NCBI GenBank assembly: GCA_963576565.1
Contig: OY755038.1
Location: 64,694,908 to 64,758,907, forward strand
DNA length: 64,000 nt
Direction of reading: 5' to 3'
From: Aspidapion aeneum
Lineage: Eukaryota; Arthropoda; Insecta; Coleoptera; Brentidae
Position numbers and translations under genes: made by a program. This document shows positions 55,251-64,000 of the stretch, in pieces. The first letter of the stretch is position 1. The number at the start of each line of letters is the position of its first letter. The notes beneath the pieces were generated by a model. It was not told the origin of the DNA and did not search any database. It was given only the letters and a program-made list of their open reading frames with translations.

Positions 55251-55670
55251 ACAAGAATAAACATCGCAAAAGGTTGGTCACTTTTTTACGTTCCCATTAA
55301 AGCAAGGTACCTTTAAAGGGCCCAGATCATCGCTACGTAAATAGTGTGAAGTTGCGGGGGTAAAATTTGAATGAACTGAATCGGAACATAAACTCGAAAA
55401 AAGAACTTTAGCTTGGTGGTAGAATAGATCCGTATCTTTCCTAATTTTATCCTGTGCTTCGAATCCATCATCGTCGTCGTCCTTCAAGGGACCTATGATG
55501 TCATTATGAATGTTTTTAAATTGTTCATAGTGATCATCTAACGATTCGTAAAACGCCTTAAAAATTGGCAAGGAAGAACTATCTGATTTAGCTTTTGTTC
55601 CCAAGTTATAGGTTTCCGTAATACGAGATATTGAAACTTTGCGTTGATTCTCAAGCTTTTTTAACGACAT
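55251..55670 (-). pseudogene. gag: BEL/Pao gag N-terminus, element 2
   Basis: The start at 55670 (MSLKKLENQRKVSISRITET) aligns with that of element 1 and lies 552 nt after the LTR. The segment holds the helical N-terminal domain (HNDIIGPLKDDDDDGFEAQD) and reaches VPCFNGN, the beginning of the DUF1759-type region, before a frameshift at about 55270. A short acidic run of five aspartates is present. The next frame (to 53898) continues the protein. Confidence 0.83.
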
Positions 55671-56222
55671 ATTGTTAATTAAACAAAATTAAAATTATTT
55701 GAAAAAAATAAAACTAACACTTGACCCCTATTGCCTTTAGTCAATCTAAAAGAGTCCAACAAGCATATATTTTATTATCGATTTTTCGAATAAAATGCAA
55801 AAAACTTATCAACAGCTGTTATCCTAGGTCGCGATTTTTCTCCCAAAATAAATGCACACAGACACAATTATAGTAGGTATACCGCTTCTCTTATTATTTA
55901 CAGGTAAATACTAATCCTACTAGATGTGTTTGTTTACCTGTTAAATAAGAATAAAGCATTTGCCCATTAAACTCACAAGCACTTTTGTTGTTTGAAAATA
56001 ACTAATAATTTCGATTTTTGAATCAAAACAAACGACGTACGAAGTGCCAATTTCGGCTGCAATGAAATATGGGTGGAGCAACCGTAAAGCCACGCAAGGG
56101 GGGACGAAACCTCCTTCCTAAACTGGACACGGCAACTAAGCGCGAGCCAAAATGGCGAAAAAATCTTTAATATTTTTAGCAAACAAATTTTAAAAAACTA
56201 TCTGGGTCGTGGGACCAGAAAA
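55671..56222 (-). other. 5' leader of BEL element 2
   Basis: 552 nt between LTR and gag start. It holds the primer-binding site at 56202-56217. A left-edge breakpoint of the local duplication lies at 55955. Confidence 0.75.
56202..56217 (-). promoter_or_regulatory. Primer-binding site, BEL element 2
   Basis: Minus strand TGGTCCCACGACCCAG, five bases after the LTR. It is similar in form to the site of element 1 and partly complementary to a tRNA-Tyr 3' end (from memory of the tRNA). An exact primer cannot be stated. Confidence 0.6.
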
Positions 56223-56712
56223 TGTTGATGTATTGAGGTTTTGGTATTGCCGCGGCACTGTAAACGCGCTGGTCGTTTTATAAAATCTGGGTGCAAAAAT
56301 CCTTAAAAGGACGATGTAAAAATATTAATTTTTCCGAGCCACACAAAGACAATAAAGAGGATTGGCACTCACCTTTTTAGTTGTTTCCGTCGTCCAGAGG
56401 AGCTCCTCTCGCTGGCCCAGTTGTTGCAGTCGATCCACACTAGAATCACACTTGTTTGTGTAATGTTTTAGTTTGATTTTCACAGAATGTTATTGGATTT
56501 TTTGGTTAATAGAATTTATCACCATGCTGCGTGGTGATCTCGATAGAATACGACAGACGAATCTTTTTTTGGTTACGCCTTTTTGCGCAGATTCATTTTT
56601 CGTAGATGGCGCTGGCGTTTTGCTTGTGCCAATCAAAATTGAAATTGTGTGGGTTTTCCGAATATGGGAATTTGGCGCAAAATTTGAATTTAAAATTAAA
56701 GTTGCATGAACA
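56223..56712 (-). repeat. 5' LTR of BEL element 2
   Basis: 490 bp, minus strand TGTTCATGCAAC ... ATCAACA. It differs from the 3' LTR at about 14 positions, most of them clustered in the last 40 bases. Splice-donor-like AAAAAG|GTGAGTG at 56372-56371. Flanked on its outer side by AATAT, the target duplication. Confidence 0.93.
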
Positions 56713-57145
56713 AATATTATTCTGGACTGTGTAGGCTAAAATATACAGGATGATACACAACCGATTCACCAAACTTTAAGGTGTGTTGCCAAAAACTTTG
56801 TGTTTTTTAACAAACAAAATATGATATGAACAATGGTTAATAGTATGTACTGTTTTCTTCAATTTTTAGGTGCCTTTAGATAGTTACATAAGAAAATTTA
56901 TCTTATTTTTTTGTAAATTTAAAAGTTAATTAATTTTTTTAATGTGTTTTTATTAATTAAAAATTGGTGATAAATATTTTCTCACACTTAAAGCTTATAA
57001 TAAACTCGGCTTCGCAGATAACATATAATATTGTGCAGAAGTTTCATTTTGCGGACTTGCTAGAAAATTTGTATTTTCAGGCTGCCTAGCAAATAAGCTA
57101 TTAGATAACAAAAACCTTAAATATTATGATAAGAAATCAACCACA

Positions 57146-58459
57146 AAACATGGGCGTACGCAAGAGGGGACAGCGTGTGGCACTTGCCTCCACTTAAATA
57201 TTGAAAATAAATGATTCATTTCTAAATTTTCAAACAAAACAACCAATCATCAAGTTATAACTTGAAACTTTTTTTACCGAAATATAGATGCACTTATTTC
57301 TAGTTATGATCTTATAATGTACGTACTTGGAAGGATTTACTGGGAAGATATAGAATAAACTATCAAAGGGGAAATAACAGGTCCGTGAAAATTTCGTACT
57401 GCGGCGCTGGCGCTTATAAAGCCAACAACTTTTTGCTATTTTTGTCGTCAATTTTTGAAGCCATGTATTGTTTAAGTTATATAATATTTCTAAAGCATTT
57501 GCCTGCGACGCTATTTGGTTAATTAAAGATAATTCTACAATTGCCATTTTTTCCAAACGTTTTGGCGCCATTTTTTTCATTATCCAAAAAAGAATGGTAA
57601 GAATAGTCTTTAATATGAGGTATCTAGAAAGTTGTAGAGGGGTTTTTAGAAAAAACCACAACATGACAGTGTACGGTCTTTTTGTCTATGAAACATTAAT
57701 GTTTATGTTTAAGAACAAAGATACATATTTTAAAACTGATAGTTCGCACACTTATAACACTAGAACGTTGGATTTGCCCTATCCAATCCATTGATTAACA
57801 CTTACTGAAAATCATCCATATTATTTTTGTAAAAAACTGTACAACAATTTACCAAATCGGCTAAAATTAGAGACTAGTTTAAAAAAAAATCAAAAAAAGT
57901 GTAAAATCTTATATGATCGAAAAAGAACCTTATTCTATGGTAGAATATTTAGGTACTTAGAGTTAGTCTGTATGGTTAAGATACCATAAGATAACAAATT
58001 TTGACACTATTTTACTTTGTGTTTTGTAATATCTGTTGTTTTGTTATAAAACTATCTTTGAAATAAAGAATTTTCAATCAATCAATCAATCAACCATTTA
58101 ATTCTTAAATTATTAAATATTATTAATGTTTCCTCTACCGTACCATTATTTCAAAAAGTATTTCATTTCTTTAAAATTTTCTTGTCCGACGCTATTTTTT
58201 TTATAAAGCTTCTAATTCTCTTTCGTTTTTTCTACATTTTATTTTCTGCGGGGCAATTTTTGTGAAAAAGTACCTAATTGTCTTTTTTTTTATAAAATTG
58301 CAATTTTTCACGAAATCTATTCCTTGAATTAGTTTTCTAAAGTTTTTTTCTGCGGCGTCATTTTTTCCTAAAAGTATTTAATTTTTTAATAAATACCTAT
58401 TTGATTTTTAACTTTTTACATTTGCCCCCCCCCTGACTTTTATCCTGCTTACGCCCATG
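57146..58459. mobile_element. Candidate DNA element with CATGGGCGTA ends
   Basis: CATGGGCGTACGCAAGAGGGG at the left and, inverted, CATGGGCGTAAGCAGGATAA at the right. GGGCGTA-type termini are common on insect DNA transposons. The LINE tail at 57455-58096 would then be nested inside. Only ~20 terminal bases match, so the pairing is tentative. Confidence 0.35.
57455..58096 (+). pseudogene. LINE 3' end: reverse transcriptase C-terminus and (ATCA)n tail
   Basis: The frame 57468-57791 has the C-terminal pattern of Jockey/CR1-like reverse transcriptases: ISKAFACDAIWLIKDNST, FIIQKRMVRIVFN, ESCRGVFRKNHNMTVYGLFV and SHTYNTRTLDL. The frame upstream closes with TGA within 15 bases, so the catalytic part is missing (5' truncation, normal for LINEs). 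The 3' region ends AATAAAGAATTTTC and a run of TCAA/ATCA units at 58072-58096. It lies to the right of BEL element 2, in the DNA copied by the local duplication. Confidence 0.75.
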
Positions 58460-60420
58460 CACGAAACTAAGAATTTTTGGAAAAATTGGTTACCAACACG
58501 CAACTGTTTTGACGATGCGTTTTGTTCAAAACAGCTAGTATATTTTTATAACACCAAAATATTTCCCATAAAATTAGTTAAAAGCTAAAGAAAAAACCCA
58601 TTCTATAACTTTTTCGAAACCCAGACTGGGCGCTTGGAATATAACTTTGATTTATTAGCAAAACTTCTTTAAAGAGTTAAAGTTACAATGGCTTTCTTAA
58701 TCTGATAAACTTACTAACTCCCATTATCTTGTATACGCACGTTTCAGTGGGAAATTGTAAATTAAGGCCAGTTTTGGATAGAAGGCGTTGGCGAGCATTA
58801 TTTATGTTGCTTGGTAATCGATCCAGAAAGTGCTATTAAAGTGACCCATTTTATAAAACTGTTTTACTTTCCGCTTCTTTCTAGAAAGCTTTTGTGATTA
58901 AAAAATATTATACTCAATTTCTTTTAAAATTTTGTTTGTTGCCTTATCGTCATAAAATATTTGAAAAGAACACAGCACCAGTTTGTACAGGTTATATGGG
59001 AGTTTTTTGTAGGATATGTGGCTTAAAAAATGTAACTAAAGTTAGGTTTTCCTGTGTACAGTTTTTGTATATGTTCTAATATGCTTAAAATAAATAAAGA
59101 CAATGAAATTCCGAAATTTTATTTTTACTCAATCATTGTCTACGAGTTTAAAACAAATAGGTTTAAGTTATACGTAAAAATATAAAAAATCAAGTTTAAT
59201 ATAACTGCCTCTCCCCTCCACTGGAAGTCTACCAAGTTTATCAAGTTCTCTTGTATACCTTAGACAGTTTTGAATTGAAGCCAATCCATTTATATGAAAT
59301 TAACATCCTAGTTCAAAAAAGCAATTTAATTTGAAGATAAATTTAAAATAAAAAAGTTACGTACTATTGACTTTTCTAGTTAAGTTAAAAAAATTAATGT
59401 CGATAAGTGCTGCATAAGTAATAATAAAACTTATGCAATAAACAAGCTTATTTCTTAAGAATAGAATTTTGATTTCTAATGTTTTCTTTTACTTGTTCAT
59501 ACTTTTGGTATATGCAGAAAAAATTGGAGGTAAAAAAAAATCCCTAGTGTAGCACAAAGTTACAAAAATAAGCAGGTAAAGTTTTATCATAAATCACCGA
59601 GCCGTTTTCCACAAATAACTGAAAAATCATTTAAAAGCAATTTGACTAAACCAAAAGATTTTTGTTTTATATTTAAAATACTTTTTATGTTGTGCTTTAA
59701 TACAATATATATCATATAGATTAATTTTTGTCATACGGAAAATACCTTAAAACCGCTGAAGTAAATTTTTGTTATGTGAGAAAAAAATGTGCAATAAAAA
59801 AATGAATATCTATAAATATCTAAAGGTGAGGCAACCAAAAAATAAAAATATTATTTTTCTTCAAATATCTAGTGCTAGTTTCAAAATTCGATAAAAGTGA
59901 AAAAGTAAAAAAAAATGTTTTTTTGACCATCCCCCGTATATTATCTAACAAATTGACGTACTAAGTAAGGCCCTTACTTTTATTATTAGATCATACAAAA
60001 AAACGATCACTTTACGAAATTTGACAGTTTATATCTCAAAAACTGCACATAGAAAATCTTAACTTTACTTTTATTTTCACATATCGTTCTATAACATTAT
60101 TAATTTAATTAATTAATTAACAAAATTATAGCCAATACCAGCAAGACAAAAACTTCCAATATAGCCTGTGTAAACGGGTGCGGTGTTCTTAAATTGTTAC
60201 AGGGAATATTTCGGGTGGAACTGGACTTTATAGGAATCATTAGAGCTTAACCAACGTCGATGATGAATTTCTATCGGTTATAGGCATACCTAGAATATAG
60301 AAGGTTTTGCCTTCTGAGAAGATGTCTATTATTCTAGCACAATGTAAATCTACACTTAACTCGCATGTTTTATGTGAGGTGAAATGACTTAAGAGTGTTT
60401 AACCTCTCGCCATTTCCTGA
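58097..60420. other. Non-coding, AT-rich; degenerate tandem at its start
   Basis: 58150-58420 carries a degenerate tandem with phrases TTCTGCGGCG and AAAAAGTATTTAAT at ~100-bp steps. The remainder has no recognised feature. A small frame at 58894-59079 shows no protein-like pattern. Confidence 0.4.
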
Positions 60421-60424
60421 CCCT

Positions 60425-60832
60425 TGAGGTTTTCAAGCAGTTCCCGTCAAAGATATGTGGGATATCTCTAGTAATCACCTGAAAAGATGGTAATTGCGTT
60501 GTTTCAACAGATTCACTAAGGGTTTTGAAAAGTTTGTAATTGGAATGCTTAACAGCACTCCAGGAGCGTCAAAAGTGGAATGTTCTAAATGCATCTCTAT
60601 TATTGATTGACAACTGATTGACCTCCAAAAATTTGCTGTTTTGTATATTGCAAGTGGTTGACAGCTCTTCCCGACGAAGATCTGTGGGATATCTCTACTA
60701 ATTACCTAAAGAGATGGTAGTTGTTGATTCAACAGATTCACTAAGGGTTTTAGAAAACTTGGTCATTGGAATGCTTAACAGCACTCCGGGAGCGTCAAAG
60801 GTGGAATGTTCTAAATGCATCTCCATTATTTG
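60425..60832. repeat. Diverged tandem duplication, ~227-bp period
   Basis: Two units share GTGGGATATCTCT, CAACAGATTCACTAAGGGTT, GGAATGCTTAACAGCACTCC and GGAATGTTCTAAATGCATCT in order. The units differ at perhaps one position in eight. No coding frame crosses them. Possibly part of an unrecognised LTR or other element. Confidence 0.75.
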
Positions 60833-62032
60833 GTTCGCTTGTAGTTATTTGGGCTAATAGCAACCTCCTGTTAAGTGGCTCTTAGCTCTAGTGGAGAAAA
60901 TTTACTCGGGTCGTGCAAGTTACGGCCTTACTTACTAGAACGCCCCCTGGTAAACATTTGCCCTTTGCCTTGGCAATAGTTACCAATAACCGAGCCCCTT
61001 GTACATGTGTGTGTGTAACCTCACTCTCCAATAAGCTCTACTGCCTATTTTAAAATTTATTTTCTTCTTTTAAATACATATCAATCTAATCCATCTTGCA
61101 GAAAACTAATACTAAATTCAATTTCTAAAACTCTCTAGAAAGTACTTTATAAAAAAATTGCCGAAAAGGCAAGATAATACACGTGTACCTTCATCCTGAT
61201 TGAAAACTTATTTATCTCCAATATTTTTCTGTTTTTTATGTTACAGTGGTGAATTTCTAGGAAATACATATATTTGTGTTTCGATGGTGGCTCCGTCTAG
61301 GCTTATGTTTTTCAAATCTTAAGATATAAGTTTAGGTGACGTTCTTATATTTATTGGATACCTAATGTATATCTCCCATCCTAATTTTAATTTTTGTTTA
61401 AGTAATTTTGTTGAGAACATGTAAGTTAGAATTTCTGTATGTATGTATGCATTTATCTAATATTAATAAAAAATTAAACTTATAGAGACCGCATAATGCT
61501 GTATTTTATACTATTTTATTTCTTTTATTCATGAAATATTGTCGCACCCCGGTTTTGAGCTTCTGAGGTGCGATCAGTATTGGTAGGGTTCTTGGAGATC
61601 ACGAGGATCGTTAGTCTCCAAACAACCTTACCAAAATATATTTTATTAAATTTAGTTTAAATACATCATTAATCTGTAATAATTTGTTTACTACTACAAA
61701 TATTTCTTTTGACTAAAATAACGTTAAAAAGAAATTAAAAAAATTAAATGGGTTTAGACATGTATTGATAATACAAGATCAGAATTTCCTTTGCTTTCAA
61801 CTTATAACAGTACAGGACACATTTTCGTTTTGGGTTTCTATTTTACTGTCACACCCTTACTATCACGCCAGTGGGGTATTACTTCGCGATTACAACTTTC
61901 TTCCTGCGTCAGCATTTTTGGCGATGACATTATATACCTAGAATATATCTAGTTTCCAACGCCATAACTGCTAAAACATGAAAGGAAAATTCGTTCAATG
62001 ACTTTTATGTGGTAGTAGACAACTGCGTCATC
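60833..62032. other. Non-coding; one small hairpin
   Basis: At 61544-61575 TCGCACC and GGTGCGA pair around an 18-base loop. No gene recognised. The right edge is the breakpoint of the local duplication. Confidence 0.4.
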
Positions 62033-62300
62033 AGCATTTGCCCATTAAACTCACAAGCACTTTTGTTGTTTGAAAATAACTAATAATTTCGATTTTTGAA
62101 TCAAAACAAACGACGTACGAAGTGCCAATTTCGGCTGCAATGAAATATGGGTGGAGCAACCGTAAAGCCACGCAAGGGGGGACGAAACCTCCTTCCTAAA
62201 CTGGACACGGCAACTAAGCGCGAGCCAAAATGGCGAAAAAATCTTTAATATTTTTAGCAAAAAAATTTTAAAAAACTATCTGGGTCGTGGGACCAGAAAA

Positions 62301-62790
62301 TGTTGATGTATTGAGGTTTTGGTATTGCCGCGGCACTGTAAACGCGCTGGTCGTTTTATAAAATCTGGGTGCAAAAATCCTTAAAAGGACGATGTAAAAA
62401 TATTAATTTTTCCGAGTCACACAAAGACAATAAAGAGGATTGGCACTCACCTTTTTAGTTGTTTCCGTCGTCCAGAGGAGCTCCTCTCGCTGGCCCAGTT
62501 GTTGCAGTCGATCCACACTAGAATCACACTTGTTTGTGTAATGTTTTAGTTTGATTTTCACAGAATGTTATTGGATTTTTTGGTTAATAGAATTTATCAC
62601 CATGCTGCGTGGTGATCTCGATAGAATACGACAGACGAATCTTTTTTTGGTTACGCCTTTTTGCGCAGATTCATTTTTCGTAGATGGCGCTGGCATTTTG
62701 CTTGTGCCAATCAAAATTGAAATTGTGTGGGTTTTCCGAATATGGGAATTTGGCGCAAAATTTGAATTTAAAATTAAAGTTGCATGAACA
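62301..62790 (-). repeat. Duplicated copy of the BEL element 2 5' LTR
   Basis: 490 bp, identical to 56223-56712 except for two substitutions noticed (near 62416 and 62694). The outer flank AATAT is copied with it, while the matching gag-pol body is absent. Confidence 0.9.
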
Positions 62791-63532
62791 AATATTATTC
62801 TGGACTGTGTAGGCTAAAATATACAGGATGATACACAACCGATTCACCAAACTTTAAGGTGTGTTGCCAAAAACTTTGTGTTTTTTAACAAACAAAATAT
62901 GATATGAACAATGGTTAATAGTATGTACTGTTTTCTTCAATTTTTAGGTGCCTTTAGATAGTTACATAAGAAAATTTATCTTATTTTTTTGTAAATTTAA
63001 AAGTTAAATAATTTTTTTAATGTGTTTTTATTAATTAAAAATTGGTGATAAATATTTTCTCACACTTAAAGCTTATAATAAACTCGGCTTCGCAGATAAC
63101 ATATAATATTGTGCAGAAGTTTCAATTTGCGGACTTGCTAGAAAATTTGTATTTTCAGGCTGCCTAGCAAATAAGCTATTAGATAACAAAAACCTTAAAT
63201 ATTATGATAAGAAATCAACCACAAAACATGGGCGTACGCAAGAGGGGACAGCGTGTGGCACTTGCCTCCACTTAAATATTGAAAATAAATGATTCATTTC
63301 TAAATTTTCAAACAAAACAACCAATCATCAAGTTATAACTTGAAACTTTTTTTACCGAAATATAGATGCACTTATTTCTAGTTATGATCTTATAATGTAC
63401 GTACTTGGAAGGATTTACTGGGAAGATATAGAATAAACTATCAAAGGGGAAATAACAGGTCCGTGAAAATTTCGTACTGCGGCGCTGGCGCTTATAAAGC
63501 CAACAACTTTTTGCTATTTTTGTCGTCAATTT

Positions 63533-64000
63533 TTGAAGCCATGTATTGTTTAAGTTATATAATATTTCTAAAGCATTTGCCTGCGACGCTATTTGGTTAA
63601 TTAAAGATAATTCTACAATTGCCATTTTTTCCAAACGTTTTGGCGCCATTTTTTTCATTATCCAAAAAAGAATGGTAAGAATAGTCTTTAATATGAGGTA
63701 TCTAGAAAGTTGTAGAGGGGTTTTTAGAAAAAACCACAACATGACAGTGTACGGTCTTTTTGTCTATGAAACATTAATGTTTATGTTTAAGAACAAAGAT
63801 ACATATTTTAAAACTGATAGTTCGCACACTTATAACACTAGAACGTTGGATTTGCCCTATCCAATCCATTGATTAACACTTACTGAAAATCATCCATATT
63901 TTTTTGTAAAAAACTGTACAACAATTTACCAAATCGGCTAAAATTAGAGACTAGTTTAAAAAAAAATCAAAAAAAGTGTAAAATCTTATATGATCGAAAA
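63533..64000 (+). pseudogene. Duplicated LINE C-terminus (cut by window end)
   Basis: Copy of 57455-57923. The 108-codon frame at 63546-63869 is identical in translation to that at 57468-57791. The tail is beyond the window. Confidence 0.75.

Larger units (their letters stand above)
49541..56712 (-). mobile_element. BEL/Pao LTR retrotransposon, element 2 (structurally complete)
   Basis: A 7172-bp element with 490-bp LTRs at both ends and a 5-bp target duplication AATAT (49536-49540 and 56713-56717). On the minus strand the order is 5' LTR (56712-56223), primer-binding site, 552-nt leader, gag (55670), zinc knuckles, protease, RT, RNase H, integrase (to 50248), a polypurine tract (50040-50031) and 3' LTR (50030-49541). 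The coding part has at least two frameshifts and four in-frame stops, so it cannot move by itself. The LTRs differ at about 14 of 490 positions by eye, which indicates a moderately old insertion. Confidence 0.95.
55955..57923. repeat. Left copy of a ~1.97 kb local duplication
   Basis: Matches 62033-64000 at a constant offset of 6078 bp (6077 after one 1-bp deletion), with roughly seven differences seen by eye. It starts inside the leader of BEL element 2 and covers the 5' LTR, the flanking DNA and most of a LINE tail. The true right end may lie beyond the window. Confidence 0.93.
62033..64000. repeat. Right copy of the local duplication (runs off the window)
   Basis: Starts at AGCATTTGCCC, corresponding to 55955 inside the BEL element 2 leader, and continues to the last base. 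It includes a second copy of the LTR (62301-62790), its PBS (62280-62295), the AATAT flank (62791-62795) and the LINE tail from about 63533. The sequence left of 62033 is unrelated to BEL element 2. So this is not a second insertion but a copied block. Confidence 0.93.

Noticed and set aside
55973..56182. 69-codon minus-strand frame, identical at 62051-62260
   Set aside because: It lies in the BEL element 2 leader and is identical only because of the local duplication. No start context or domain.
57230..57664. 144-codon minus-strand frame, identical at 63308-63742
   Set aside because: Overlaps the plus-strand LINE C-terminus, which has real family motifs. The duplication explains the identity.
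62301..62790. Solo LTR from an independent BEL insertion
   Set aside because: The flanks on both sides match those of the 56223-56712 LTR for hundreds of bases, including leader and target DNA, so it is a duplicated block.

Overview
This window looks like AT-rich, repeat-dense insect nuclear DNA. The basis is three BEL/Pao LTR retrotransposons, RTE and Jockey/CR1-like LINEs, Gypsy-like LTRs, a Foldback-type element, hAT-type MITEs and microsatellite-bearing repeats. The exact taxon cannot be fixed from sequence alone. No bacterial-type gene, operon or CRISPR array is present. Nearly every long reading frame is a transposon remnant. The only likely host coding sequence is two short exons on the minus strand (46693-46858 and 44387-44541). 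Their phases match and together they encode a transmembrane segment and the start of a cytoplasmic tail.

Layout. 1-2880: sparse repeats and an RTE LINE tail (-). 2881-7417: BEL element 1 (-), truncated in RNase H, with one LTR and a primer-binding site. 7754-7824: tRNA-like sequence. 8685-16408: BEL element 3 (+), its gag interrupted by a ~4.4 kb LINE (-, 9974-14440). 17014-18639: paired direct repeats that behave as LTRs of a gutted Gypsy-like element. 19441-21083: small inverted-repeat elements. 21905-24242: diverged inverted arms around a 320-bp tandem array that ends in a perfect 76-bp hairpin. 25384-45148: several families of short non-autonomous repeats. These are five copies of a (CTGT)n-bearing repeat (family X), three copies of a related (GT)n repeat (family Y), two hAT-like MITEs with 8-bp target duplications, a 791-bp Foldback element with a 9-bp target duplication, an inverted pair of ~1.1 kb repeats, and a LINE split by a family X copy.

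44387-46858 holds the host exons; their intron carries an imperfect ~1.44 kb inverted-repeat transposon. 48425-49148 holds an env-like tail next to an LTR end, and a hAT MITE fragment. 49541-56712 is a BEL/Pao element (-, element 2) complete in structure, with 490-bp LTRs, a 5-bp target duplication (AATAT), primer-binding site and polypurine tract, but with stops and frameshifts in its genes. A ~1.97 kb segment that starts inside its 5' leader and includes its 5' LTR, the flanking DNA and a LINE tail recurs almost unchanged at 62033-64000. It is therefore a duplication younger than the insertion, or an assembly artefact.

How the parts relate. The retrotransposons once encoded capsid (gag), protease, reverse transcriptase/RNase H and integrase, but every copy here is broken. 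The small elements lack coding capacity and would depend on enzymes supplied elsewhere. Nesting gives relative ages: the LINE at 9974-14440 is younger than BEL element 3, the family X copy at 41268 is younger than the LINE it splits, and the 62033-64000 duplication is younger than BEL element 2.
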